Below, piece after piece: positions 7,379 through 15,262 of a stretch of 36,543 nucleotides of DNA. How positions within the stretch are numbered: the stretch's first letter is position 1; each line of letters starts with the position of its first letter. The notes beneath the pieces are model-generated. The model was given only the letters and a program-made list of their open reading frames with translations, was not told the DNA's origin and did no database searches. This DNA is from Syntrophomonadaceae bacterium (GTDB lineage Bacteria; Bacillota; Dethiobacteria; DTU022; PWGO01): assembly GCA_003554525.1 (NCBI GenBank), contig PWGO01000103.1:1-36543 (forward strand), given 5' to 3'. A program made the translations under genes and the position numbers.

Positions 7379-8625
7379 CCGCTCCAAACCAGTTACAACG
7401 ACGCCTGCAGCGCATGAAAGACACGGGGATGATCACCAGCGGAAGCGAGCTAAAAAAATCAGCAATCTGTGAAGAAACCCTGGGCCTTTTCCCCGCGGAA
7501 GAAAAGGTTGAAGAAACCCCTTCCGGGAATTGCTTTTTTCGAGAAACAGTTGTTCCCTTGAAAAAACACCACGGAGGCGTCTTGCTGGAAAGTTCCCTGG
7601 AGTGCACCTCCTCCGTACTCCAGCTGTTAATGAATGACCCGCCGGATGATTTTCAGCCCTACCGGAGCCTGTTTTTAGATTTGGAAACTACTGGCCTGGC
7701 CTGTGGCACCGGAACCTGGGCCTTCCTGATGGGGGTGGGATGGTTTGAAAACGGTTTGCTGAGGGTGAGACAGTATTTCCTGAAGAGCCCCCCTGAAGAA
7801 AGAGCCCTCCTGGAACACTTCACCGCTACATTACAGAACTTTGACAACCTGGTTACCTTTAACGGTAAATCGTTCGACCTTCCCCTGGTGCATACCCGCC
7901 AGGTACTTAAAGGGATATCCCCCGTTACCTCTCCCGACATTCACCTGGATTTGTTCCACTGCTGCCGCAGGATGTGGAAAAACTGCCTGCCGGATTGCAG
8001 CCTGGTTTCCATGGAAAAAAATCTCCTGCAGTTCCACCGCAGCGGCGACATACCTGGGGAAGAAATCCCGGAAGTATACTTCCGCTACCTGCGCCGCGGG
8101 GAAACACAGCAGCTAAAGCAGGTCTTTGAACACAACCTCCTGGACATTGTTTCGCTGGTAGCGCTGCTGGGTCTGGTAGCTAAAATAGAAAATATAGACT
8201 TTTTGGAAGAAGCAACACCCCGGGAATGCTGCAACCTGGGGATTTTACACTGGAAATACGGGGACATATCCCGGGCGGAAATATGCCTGCAACAAGCCAT
8301 GGAAAAAGGAAACCGCGAAGAAAAAAATAAAGCCCTTTATTCCCTGGCACTGCTGCACAAACAGATGCGCCGCTGGGAGAAATCCGCGAGCTGCTGGGAA
8401 GGGCTCATCCACCAGGGATATCCCGGGCCCGCTCCTTACGTAGAACTGGCCAAAATTTACGAACACCGTATAAAAAACCTCCCGCAAGCCTTGCGGCTCA
8501 CCAGGGAGGCTTTAAACGCGGAACTGCGCCGCTACCAGATGGGAGTCGGCGGGAAAGAAATCAATCCCCTCAAGCACCGCCTCCGGCGCCTGGAAGCCAA
8601 ACTAAAAAGCAACTGCCCGGGATAA
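7375..8625 (+). CDS. mrfB: DEDDh exonuclease with TPR-like tail, MrfB (YprB) type
   Basis: A 416-residue partner of the helicase. The RNase H-like nuclease domain shows FLDLETTGL near residue 100 (Asp and Glu metal ligands), TFNGKSFDLPL near 160 (Asp), and HNLLDIVSL near 252 (His and Asp), a complete DEDDh set. The last third (about 275-385) is alanine- and leucine-rich helical repeats of TPR type. Bacillus MrfB has the same architecture and is about 413 residues. The ATG overlaps the mrfA stop (ATGA), so translation is coupled. The following 140 bases to the convergent hydrolase gene hold no gene. Confidence 0.92.
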   Translation: MTAPNQLQRRLQRMKDTGMITSGSELKKSAICEETLGLFPAEEKVEETPSGNCFFRETVVPLKKHHGGVLLESSLECTSSVLQLLMNDPPDDFQPYRSLFLDLETTGLACGTGTWAFLMGVGWFENGLLRVRQYFLKSPPEERALLEHFTATLQNFDNLVTFNGKSFDLPLVHTRQVLKGISPVTSPDIHLDLFHCCRRMWKNCLPDCSLVSMEKNLLQFHRSGDIPGEEIPEVYFRYLRRGETQQLKQVFEHNLLDIVSLVALLGLVAKIENIDFLEEATPRECCNLGILHWKYGDISRAEICLQQAMEKGNREEKNKALYSLALLHKQMRRWEKSASCWEGLIHQGYPGPAPYVELAKIYEHRIKNLPQALRLTREALNAELRRYQMGVGGKEINPLKHRLRRLEAKLKSNCPG

Positions 8626-8765
8626 TATTGTTTCCGCAACACCAACACCGGCACGGGAATATACAATTATCTTCTTATCTTCGATACCATTGCGGGGATT
8701 CTGGTTTGTTCGTTAAAAGGGAAATGCTTTCAACCCCAAATGTAGGTGCTACCGCCGGCACTTCG

Positions 8766-9452
8766 TTAGAAAAACATGCTTTTTATAGCCGAAATGTTGC
8801 GCTGTACATTCTGTTCCCCTTCCACAAGGTCCATATGCCCCGGCAAAAGCCATTTCACCCCTTCCAGGTTGGACAGCCTGCTGACGGAATTGGCCATGTC
8901 TTTCATGCTCCCGCCGGGAAGATCGGTTCGCCCTATACTACCACGGAAAATCACATCTCCGGTAATAAGAGCCCCTTCTTCGGAAAGGAAAAAAGTCACC
9001 GCGCCGGGAGAATGTCCCGGGGTATGTATGACTTCAATAACCATATCGGAACCTACTTCCAGGTTGCCCTCTTCCAGCAGTATATCCGGCTCCAGGAAAG
9101 GTTTATCTTCACTCCCCGGGGATTTTAAACCAAACATGCGGGCTACCGCCTCAATTACCTGTACTTCTTCGTGATATATGGCCGTTTTGGCTCCATTTTG
9201 TTCGGCAATAACCCCGGCAGCCTCACAGTGGTCGGGATGACCGTGGGTTAAAAGCACCAGGTCAACTTTATCCAGGGAATTACCGTCAGCCTCCATTTGA
9301 GTTTTTAAGTTCTCCAGGCAGTTTTGCCCAAACTCGTTGCGGACATGGCCAGGGTCGATCAGTACATTTTTTTCTCCCTTTAAAAAGATCGAATTGCAGT
9401 TATTTCCCGCGCCCTCCCAGGGATACCAGTAGATTTTTTCCGTCAGTTGCAT
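8766..9452 (-). CDS. Metallo-beta-lactamase-fold hydrolase (glyoxalase II-like)
   Basis: The 228-residue protein carries THGHPDH at residues 69-75 (zinc ligands), HTPGHSPGAV near 142, and TGDVIFRGSIGRTDLPGGS near 163, ending with PGH near residue 210. The GRTDLPGG stretch is typical of the glyoxalase II-like hydroxyacylglutathione hydrolase group in bacteria, many of whose members act on unknown thioesters. It is cytosolic, with no signal peptide. An AAGGAGG ribosome site precedes the ATG. It is transcribed convergently with mrfB and divergently from the 187-residue gene, so it is probably monocistronic. Confidence 0.9.
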   Translation of the reverse strand: MQLTEKIYWYPWEGAGNNCNSIFLKGEKNVLIDPGHVRNEFGQNCLENLKTQMEADGNSLDKVDLVLLTHGHPDHCEAAGVIAEQNGAKTAIYHEEVQVIEAVARMFGLKSPGSEDKPFLEPDILLEEGNLEVGSDMVIEVIHTPGHSPGAVTFFLSEEGALITGDVIFRGSIGRTDLPGGSMKDMANSVSRLSNLEGVKWLLPGHMDLVEGEQNVQRNISAIKSMFF

Positions 9453-9643
9453 ATTATATCCTCCTTTTTACCCAGTTTTCCCATAAAAGGTATAGTGTTA
9501 TAATATCTATAGGAATTTTGGCTACAGTATATAATTCATCACGATTAAGGAAAATTCCTTTAAATATATTCTTAGCTCTTGAATATTTTAAATAACTTTC
9601 CATTTGAATTGTTTTAGCAATTTCATACCTGGAGGTGTTTTAA

Positions 9644-10207
9644 ATGAGTGAAAAAATCAAATCCGCCAAGGAGTTAGCCATGGAAAAAGCCAATAAAATG
9701 GATAAAAATAATACGTCTGGCGGCAAATCTGCAGAACTGGAAACATATACAAAGGCTGCCCGGACGTTGGCGGAAAATGTGGCAGAAGGCAGCACAGAAC
9801 CGGCCAAGATAAAAGAGAGCCTGCGCCATTATCCCGGGGAAGTAATGCCCGAAGTAACCAAAACCATGCTGGAGATATTTTCCCACCGCCTGAACCTGGA
9901 TAATACCTCCTGGATCCTGCGGGCCATACCATACTTGAAAGATGATGAAACTACCCAACAAACCCTGGAAGAGGTAAAAAAAATATACCGTCGTTATTAC
10001 CACCAGCGAGAAAAACAGTTGCAGGAGCTGCAAGATAAAGCCCAGGAAAAACTGTTGGATTCCCTGGAAAAAGAAGGCATTAAGGGCTCGGCCATATACC
10101 AGGTTAAAGCCAAGGATTACCACAGCGAAAAACAAATAAAAAATAATCTTGACCAGGAATACCGGCAAAACATTTCCGGTTTCCGCTCTTTCCTGGAAAG
10201 CAGCTAG
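9644..10207 (+). CDS. Uncharacterised highly charged helical protein, 187 residues
   Basis: I do not recognise this protein. It begins MSEKIKSAKELAMEK, lacks cysteines, membrane helices and a signal peptide, and is rich in Lys, Glu and Gln. Residues about 105-150 look like a long amphipathic helix or coiled coil, and the protein ends with FRSFLESS. GGAGGTG sits six bases before the ATG, so expression is credible. It is a lone plus-strand gene whose stop (TAG, 10205-10207) lies one base from the stop of the convergent ThiF/MoeB gene. Composition gives no sign of recent transfer. The gene is likely real; its function is unknown. Confidence 0.8.
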   Translation: MSEKIKSAKELAMEKANKMDKNNTSGGKSAELETYTKAARTLAENVAEGSTEPAKIKESLRHYPGEVMPEVTKTMLEIFSHRLNLDNTSWILRAIPYLKDDETTQQTLEEVKKIYRRYYHQREKQLQELQDKAQEKLLDSLEKEGIKGSAIYQVKAKDYHSEKQIKNNLDQEYRQNISGFRSFLESS

Positions 10208-10208
10208 G

Positions 10209-11003
10209 TTATATTTCTATCTGGTAATTTTCATCTTTCATGGTATGTATAGAGGGATCGTCGCCACAGACCGGGCATTCCGGGTTATGCGAAAAAGATA
10301 CTTCCAAAAAACTCATACGCTGGCCGTCATATATTAGCAGCCGGTTGTAAAGGTGTTCGCCAGTATTTGCAATAATTTTTATAGCCTCCGTTGCTTCAAT
10401 AACTCCTATAATCCCGGGAGTAACCCCCAACACACCGGCTTCTTTGCAGTCAGGCACTGTACCTGGACCAGGGGGGTCCCTAAACAAACAGCGATAACAG
10501 CCGCTGTAAGGGGAATGAAAAACTGAAGTCTGGCCTTCAAAGCGAATTACGCTACCAAAAACATAGGGCTTAAGCTGAAGTACACATGCATCATTAATTA
10601 TATAGCGGGTCTTAAAATTATCACAGCCGTCCACCACCATATCGTATTCGTTAATTATATCTTCCACGTTATTTGCTTCCAGCCTTTCCTCTATAGCCAC
10701 CACACTTATTTCCGGATTTAATTCACTTAATGAACGCATGGCCGACAGGGCCTTGGCTTCCCCCAGGGAGTGACTCCGGTGCAGGATCTGCCTCTGCAGG
10801 TTGCTCAACTCTACACGATCCGAATCTACTATCCCAATAGTTCCCACTCCCGCGGCAGCCAGGTAATACGAGGCGGGAGAGCCAAGCCCTCCAGCACCTG
10901 CAACCAGGATACGGGCCCGGTAAAGTCTTTCCTGTCCTTCTTCACCAATTTCCGGCATCACCAGCTGCCTGCCGTAACGTTTTCTTGCACTATCGCTTAA
11001 CAT
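10209..11003 (-). CDS. ThiF/MoeB/HesA family E1-like adenylyltransferase
   Basis: The 264-residue enzyme has the nucleotide-binding GAGGLG at 36-41, NLQRQ at 68-72, and PDC near residue 186 with CYRC (169/172) and CPVC (near 241) as zinc-binding pairs. Such enzymes adenylylate the C-terminal glycine of a small sulphur carrier (MoaD or ThiS). The moeA/mobB cluster nearby makes MoeB an attractive reading, but ThiF or a cysteine-biosynthesis homologue cannot be separated by sight, and no carrier protein gene is in the window. AGAGGTG precedes the ATG. It is convergent with the 187-residue gene. Confidence 0.9.
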   Translation of the reverse strand: MLSDSARKRYGRQLVMPEIGEEGQERLYRARILVAGAGGLGSPASYYLAAAGVGTIGIVDSDRVELSNLQRQILHRSHSLGEAKALSAMRSLSELNPEISVVAIEERLEANNVEDIINEYDMVVDGCDNFKTRYIINDACVLQLKPYVFGSVIRFEGQTSVFHSPYSGCYRCLFRDPPGPGTVPDCKEAGVLGVTPGIIGVIEATEAIKIIANTGEHLYNRLLIYDGQRMSFLEVSFSHNPECPVCGDDPSIHTMKDENYQIEI

Positions 11004-11146
11004 GCTTCCACACCTCTTTCTTTATTAAGGATAACATATTTTATAAGCTGATTCATTAACAAAAATTTCACCTGATAATCAGGGTATTTCCTGCTGTACA
11101 CCACCATCCCGGTAATTACGTAAAAAAATCATTAATTAAAAAATGC

Positions 11147-11174
11147 ACACCGATAGGGTTAACCACATACAATA
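11147..11174 (+). promoter_or_regulatory. Possible sigma E/sigma K-type promoter for sigK
   Basis: CATACAATA at 11166-11174 matches the -10 shared by the mother-cell sigma factors (CATAnnnTA), with AC at 11147-11148, 17 bases upstream, as expected for a sigma K -35. In Bacillus, sigK is transcribed by sigma E and then by sigma K. The leader to the ATG would be about 170 bases. Match by eye only. Confidence 0.35.
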
Positions 11175-11186
11175 GTAAAGCAATAT

Positions 11187-11211
11187 CTAACCTCTAACCT
11201 CTAACTTCCAA
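11187..11211. repeat. Repeat family C, copy 1
   Basis: TCTAACCTCTAACCTCTAAC-type units; the complement reads GAAGTTAGAGGTTAGAGGTTAGA. Related stretches lie at 15221-15251 and 29176-29202. Confidence 0.6.
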
Positions 11212-11286
11212 TAAGCTCCAGGGGGGAAAAAAGGCCTTACTAAAACAATGCCCGGGCATTTGTTACTCCTGGCGTCAAGTTGCTTA

Positions 11287-11306
11287 TTGGCCTGAGTAGT
11301 TACAAG
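11287..11306 (+). repeat. Repeat family A, copy 2
   Basis: TTGGCCTGAGTAGTTACAAG, holding the exact 13-base core at 11291-11303. It lies 46 bases before the sigK ATG and reads in the direction of sigK. Confidence 0.75.
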
Positions 11307-11351
11307 CAAACAGCGTTTATTTTATTAACCTCCAAAGGGGGAAGGAAAATT

Positions 11352-12038
11352 ATGCTGCTTACTCTGGCAGCAGCAGTGAAAGAAGTTATTTTGTTGGTGG
11401 GGTATTTCAATAACAGCTCTTTTCCACAGCCTCTGCCTCCTCAAGAAGAAAAAAAATACCTGGAAAAACTAAAACACGAAAACGACGAAGAAGCACGACA
11501 GGTATTAATTGAAAGAAACTTGAGGCTGGTAGCCCACGTAATAAAAAAATTTGACGATCCCGGGGTAGATAAAGAAGACCTGATATCCATAGGCTCCATA
11601 GGGCTTATTAAAGCTATCAATACTTTCAACCCGGATAAAGGAGCCCGGTTGGCAACATACGCTGCAAGGTGCATAGAAAACGAAATTCTAATGTTTTTCC
11701 GGGCCCGGCAGAAAAACCAGAAAAGAGAAATATCCCTGCAGGAACCGCTGGGCACCGATAGCGAAGGAAATGATATAAAAATGGAGGATATTCTAAGCAG
11801 CGAAGAAAACCTGCTGGACAAAGTGGAAGTATCCCTGCTCAAAGATCAAGTGCTGAAAAACATGGGTAAGTTAAACTTCCGCGAACAAAAAGTTCTAAAC
11901 CTTCGTTTTGGCCTATCCGGGAGCAGGAGATACACCCAAAAAGAGATCGCCAATCTGTTAGGCATTTCCCGCTCCTACGTCTCCCGCATAGAAAAAAGAA
12001 TTATTCAAAAACTAGAAGAAGAATTCCAGGGACAATAG
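11352..12038 (+). CDS. sigK: RNA polymerase sporulation sigma factor sigma K, with pro-sequence
   Basis: The 228-residue product is the late mother-cell sigma factor. Region 2 (NLRLVAHVIKKF, DLISIGSIGLIKAI, ARLATYAARCIENEI) and region 4 (YTQKEIANLLGISRSYVSRIEKR) are complete. The start is placed at the ATG at 11352 behind GGGAAGGA, not at the open frame's first start codon at 11280. The N-terminus LAAAVKEVILLVG then YFNNSSFPQPL lines up with Bacillus pro-sigma K, predicting SpoIVFB-type cleavage near Gly17/Tyr18. The gene is uninterrupted, so no skin element is needed. It faces the transpeptidase gene convergently, 26 bases away. Confidence 0.95.
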   Translation: MLLTLAAAVKEVILLVGYFNNSSFPQPLPPQEEKKYLEKLKHENDEEARQVLIERNLRLVAHVIKKFDDPGVDKEDLISIGSIGLIKAINTFNPDKGARLATYAARCIENEILMFFRARQKNQKREISLQEPLGTDSEGNDIKMEDILSSEENLLDKVEVSLLKDQVLKNMGKLNFREQKVLNLRFGLSGSRRYTQKEIANLLGISRSYVSRIEKRIIQKLEEEFQGQ

Positions 12039-12064
12039 ATATGTGACAGCCTTCTGGATTAATT

Positions 12065-13714
12065 TTATTCCAGCTCCTGAAAGGCCCGGGCCACTTCAGA
12101 AAAAACTTCTGCAGCACTTGCTCCTTCCCTGCTTTCTTCTATAAAAACTACAATTACCGCCCCGGGATGCTTCAAAGGGGTCATACCGGCAAACCAGTGG
12201 AGGTATTCTGCCTGCTGGCTGCTACTGTATTGAGCCGTGCCGGTTTTGCCCCCTGTTTCCGTACCCGTAACCGCCGCTTCTGTACCAGTGCCGTCATCCA
12301 CCACTCCCTGCAGCATGAGCTTTAAATAATAAGCAGTAGATGGACTTAAAACCTGCTTTCCTTCACCCTGTAAAAACTGCCTTGTAGTTATCCCTTTTTC
12401 ATTTTCTATTTGCTTCACCAGTTGTATTGGCTTTAACCTGCCTTCATTGGCTACGGCCTGCATCATTTGCGCTATTTGAAGCGGAGTAGTTTCCACATGT
12501 TCCTGGCCTATAGAGGCATGCGCCATTCCGGCTTCAACAACAGTATCTTCGCGGGCGGGCAAATAACCGGGATGTTCACCAAGAGGAAGCCCTGCAGTTT
12601 CCCCCATTCCCAGGGAACGTGCATAGTATTCAATCTTTTCCGCTCCCAGCTTTAAACCCTTTTTAATAAATACAGTATTGCACGAATAAGAAAAGGCTTC
12701 TTTAAAGGTAATCTCACCTCTGGAATGGAGCTGCATACAGCTAACCGGAGTATCCCTGCCTTCTACTTCTATTTCCCCTACACACTCGAAAATATCAAAA
12801 ATCCCGGCTTTACCTTCTTCCAACGCTGCAGCAGCAACCACAGTTTTAAATATTGACCCCGGATAAAAAGCCCTTAAAGCCCGGTTATGAAATTCACCCC
12901 TGCTACTATCCAGGTAATCGAGAATTCTTGATCGGTCGTAATCGGGTCGGCTCGCCAGGGCCAGAAGATCGCCACTGCCGGGTTCAACTACTACTACCGC
13001 GCCTTTTTCTATTTTTTCCGTCATGATGCTCTCCACTTTATTTTGCAGGGAATAATCCAGGGTTAAAATTACGTTTCGGGGAACACTCCTGCCCCCGCTC
13101 CTGTTTAGCCGGTAACCCAAGCCTTCTATAAGCCGGTTTCTCCCGTCAACTACAGCCATAAGCCTGGTAGGCCTGTCCCCGGACAGTTCTTTGTCAAAAT
13201 ACTTTTCTATTCCCTTTATGCCTCTCCCGCTGCTGCCCTCCAGGTGACCTACTACATGAGTGGCAACTGCCCCGGGGCCGTAACGAACTTCTAATTGCGC
13301 AGGAACTATACCCGGCAGCGTTTCCACCGGGAGTTTCAGTTCCTGCTCCGGGGGAATAGTTTTAACTACAAAAGGATCGCGTGAATGTGGGGAACTTTCC
13401 AGTAAACGCTCAAGCAGTAAAGAAGAAGAAATGTTTTCCCGCAGGACCTGTTCCTCGGCCCGGTAAAGCGAAGGAAATGCCACATAAACATTTTTTTCTC
13501 TGTTGTCCAGTAAAGATATACCTTCCCGATCCAGTATATCTCCCCTTCCAGGCTCCAGGACAAACCCGGGAGAACGCTGGCGTACAGCTGCCCGGGAAAA
13601 ATCACTTCCGCGGACAATTTGCAGGTAAAATAAACGGCAGGCCATAAATGAAAACAATACCATCAAGAGCAAGAGCAAACCCAGTATTCTTCTTTGGCGG
13701 TAAGAACGGCGCAT
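12065..13714 (-). CDS. Penicillin-binding transpeptidase (class B, PBP2/FtsI-like)
   Basis: A 549-residue peptidoglycan D,D-transpeptidase anchored by one N-terminal helix (LGLLLLLMVLFSFMACRLFYL). The dimerisation domain is followed by the catalytic domain with PGSIFK near residue 286 (active-site Ser), SYSCN near 344 (SxN) and GGKTGTAQ near 491 (KTG). The start is set at the ATG at 13714 behind AGGGGG; a longer frame to 13747 has no better site. The U32-mltG-DUF1292-ruvX neighbourhood resembles the Bacillus yrrL-yrrO to yrrR (pbpI) stretch. Its substrate role (elongation, division or spore wall) cannot be told; closeness to sigK is only suggestive. Confidence 0.92.
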   Translation of the reverse strand: MRRSYRQRRILGLLLLLMVLFSFMACRLFYLQIVRGSDFSRAAVRQRSPGFVLEPGRGDILDREGISLLDNREKNVYVAFPSLYRAEEQVLRENISSSLLLERLLESSPHSRDPFVVKTIPPEQELKLPVETLPGIVPAQLEVRYGPGAVATHVVGHLEGSSGRGIKGIEKYFDKELSGDRPTRLMAVVDGRNRLIEGLGYRLNRSGGRSVPRNVILTLDYSLQNKVESIMTEKIEKGAVVVVEPGSGDLLALASRPDYDRSRILDYLDSSRGEFHNRALRAFYPGSIFKTVVAAAALEEGKAGIFDIFECVGEIEVEGRDTPVSCMQLHSRGEITFKEAFSYSCNTVFIKKGLKLGAEKIEYYARSLGMGETAGLPLGEHPGYLPAREDTVVEAGMAHASIGQEHVETTPLQIAQMMQAVANEGRLKPIQLVKQIENEKGITTRQFLQGEGKQVLSPSTAYYLKLMLQGVVDDGTGTEAAVTGTETGGKTGTAQYSSSQQAEYLHWFAGMTPLKHPGAVIVVFIEESREGASAAEVFSEVARAFQELE

Positions 13715-13793
13715 AAAAATAACCCCCTGATGTTTAATTATTACCACGTGGGGATATTTTTATGCTTAAACCGGTTTTGCTCAACCATTTTGC

Positions 13794-15044
13794 TTAATCA
13801 ATGTAAATCCTCAATAAATCCCATTTCTTTAAAGGAACGTTTACCGGTAAAATCAGACGCTGCTGCGGGTGGGGAGCTTTTTCTATTTCCTCCCCCTCCA
13901 CAGTATACAAACGGTTTACTTCTATCTTAAAAGGCTCACTCCCGGGGGTTAGCACTTCCAGGCGATCGCCCACTCCAAAGCGGTTCCTCTGCTCCACTAA
14001 AGCACAATCCTGCTCCGAAAAATAATCCAAAACCACCCCGGCAAGAATACATTTCTTGAAGTAATTTTTTTCACTGGAAGGCTCCACCTGCAGGGGAGAA
14101 CCAAAATAAAAGCCGGTACTGTAAGGACGGTGACTTACTTTCTCCAGCTCTTCCTTCCACCGGGGAAAAATCCGGTACTCTGTCGGGTCCCTTTCCAAAC
14201 TGTCCAATGCTTCCCTGTAAATTTTTGTAACCGAAGCAACATAGTGAATGGTTTTCATGCGCCCTTCTATTTTTAAACTATCCAGGCCAGCCCTCCAAAG
14301 GTCCGGTAGATACTCAAGCATACATAAATCCCGTGAACTAAGTATGTAAGTACCTTCTTCATCTTCTATAACCGGCAATGGTTCCCCGGGGCGATAATCT
14401 TCCACCAGGTGGTATTGCCACCGGCAGGGATGAGTGCAGGCACCACGGTTAGCTCCCCTCCCCGTAAAATAAGAACTCAATACACACCGTCCGGAGTAAG
14501 CAAGGCACATGGCACCATGCACAAAAGATTCCAGTTCCAACCCCGGTATTTTTTCTCTTATCTCTTTTATTTCCTCCAGGGTCAGTTCCCGGGCCAGGTT
14601 TACCCGTTTAAACCCCTGTTGAAACCAAAAGTATGCGCTCTTCCAGTTAGTAACATTGGCCTGGGTGCTAAGGTGAAGAGGAATCCCCGGGGTAATTTTC
14701 TTAGCCATTTCCGCTACTCCCGGGTCTGAAATTATTAACCCGTCCACGCCACTTTCATTTAAAAATGCCAAAAGCGCTTCCGCCTGGTTTAAATGATGGT
14801 TGTGGGCCATAACATTTACTACTGCATACACCCGCACCCCATGACGGTGAGCAAAGTCAACGCTTTCCATAAACTGTTCCCGGTTAAAATTATTGGCCCC
14901 GGCACGCAGGTTCAACTCCTGCAAACCCGCATATACCGCATCGGCACCATAATGTACCGCTACATGGAGCCTTTCGGCATCACCGGCGGGCACCAGTAGT
15001 TCGGGCAACCTGGAGCTGGAAGCCATTTCACCGTAGCTCTCCAC
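13794..15044 (-). CDS. U32 family protein, TrhP-like tRNA hydroxylation enzyme
   Basis: A 416-residue U32 'peptidase' family protein. The signature ESFVHGAMCLAYSGRCVLS lies near residue 170, followed by GACTHPCRW, giving the four cysteines that bind an iron-sulphur cluster in characterised relatives (RlhA, TrhP, UbiU). Bacillus counterparts YrrN/YrrO act in prephenate-dependent uridine hydroxylation of tRNA, so that role is more likely than proteolysis. The start is the GTG at 15044, eight bases after AAGGAGG. The open frame continues to a TTG at 15143, but that stretch is a dispersed repeat. It lies between mltG and the transpeptidase; a possible second U32 partner is absent. Confidence 0.88.
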   Translation of the reverse strand: MESYGEMASSSRLPELLVPAGDAERLHVAVHYGADAVYAGLQELNLRAGANNFNREQFMESVDFAHRHGVRVYAVVNVMAHNHHLNQAEALLAFLNESGVDGLIISDPGVAEMAKKITPGIPLHLSTQANVTNWKSAYFWFQQGFKRVNLARELTLEEIKEIREKIPGLELESFVHGAMCLAYSGRCVLSSYFTGRGANRGACTHPCRWQYHLVEDYRPGEPLPVIEDEEGTYILSSRDLCMLEYLPDLWRAGLDSLKIEGRMKTIHYVASVTKIYREALDSLERDPTEYRIFPRWKEELEKVSHRPYSTGFYFGSPLQVEPSSEKNYFKKCILAGVVLDYFSEQDCALVEQRNRFGVGDRLEVLTPGSEPFKIEVNRLYTVEGEEIEKAPHPQQRLILPVNVPLKKWDLLRIYID

Positions 15045-15081
15045 AGACCAAACCTCCTTCAATTCTTCTACCTCCAGGGGG

Positions 15082-15144
15082 TGGTCGTTATATACACTTG
15101 ACACCGGCAAAACACAGACTTTTATTCTTACCTCCGGTGTCAAG
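15082..15144. repeat. Repeat family B, copy 2, with inverted CTTGACACCGG ends
   Basis: The core TGGTCGTTATATACACTTGACACCGG occupies 15082-15107. CTTGACACCGG (15097-15107) is repeated inverted as CCGGTGTCAAG (15134-15144), enclosing 26 bases. The inner sequence beside the second arm (CCGGAGGTAA) is close to that beside the arm at 36449-36459 (CCGGAGGGTAA). Confidence 0.75.
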
Positions 15145-15172
15145 CAGCACCCACATTAGTGCGAAACATCTT

Positions 15173-15210
15173 CCTCCCCCCTGGTGGGGGAGGAATTAAA
15201 GGTGGGGGGG
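15173..15210. repeat. Repeat family D, G/C-run hairpin plus AATTAAAGGTGGGG
   Basis: CCTCCCCC (15173-15180) pairs with GGGGGAGG (15186-15193) around a 5-base loop, followed by AATTAAAGG and an eight-base G run. A similar hairpin CTTCCCCCC/GGGGGGAAG is at 36515-36535. Neither strand shows a clean terminator T-run. Confidence 0.65.
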
Positions 15211-15220
15211 GTCTTTTCTT

Positions 15221-15251
15221 CCAACCTCTCACCTCTAACTTCCCACCTCTC
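15221..15251. repeat. Repeat family C, copy 2
   Basis: Made of ACCTCTC, ACCTCTAACTTCCC and ACCTCTC units. On the minus strand it starts 11 bases after the mltG stop. Confidence 0.6.
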
Positions 15252-15262
15252 AAAAAGCTGTT

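Larger units (their letters stand above)
11004..11351. other. Spacer upstream of sigK
   Basis: This 348-base gap separates the divergent ThiF-like and sigK genes and contains no convincing gene. It has a possible sporulation-type promoter (11147-11174), a family C repeat (11187-11211), a 14-base perfect palindrome AATGCCCGGGCATT (11247-11260) and a family A repeat (11287-11306). The sigK frame is open back to 11280, but that extension is repeat-derived and not likely to be translated. Confidence 0.7.

Noticed and set aside
8628-9128. Plus-strand open frame opposite the metallo-beta-lactamase gene
   Set aside because: It is a shadow of the convincing minus-strand gene and shows no family features.
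11280-11351. Upstream extension of sigK by 24 codons
   Set aside because: The extension translates repeat family A, is absent from SigK proteins, and the ATG at 11352 has a good ribosome site.
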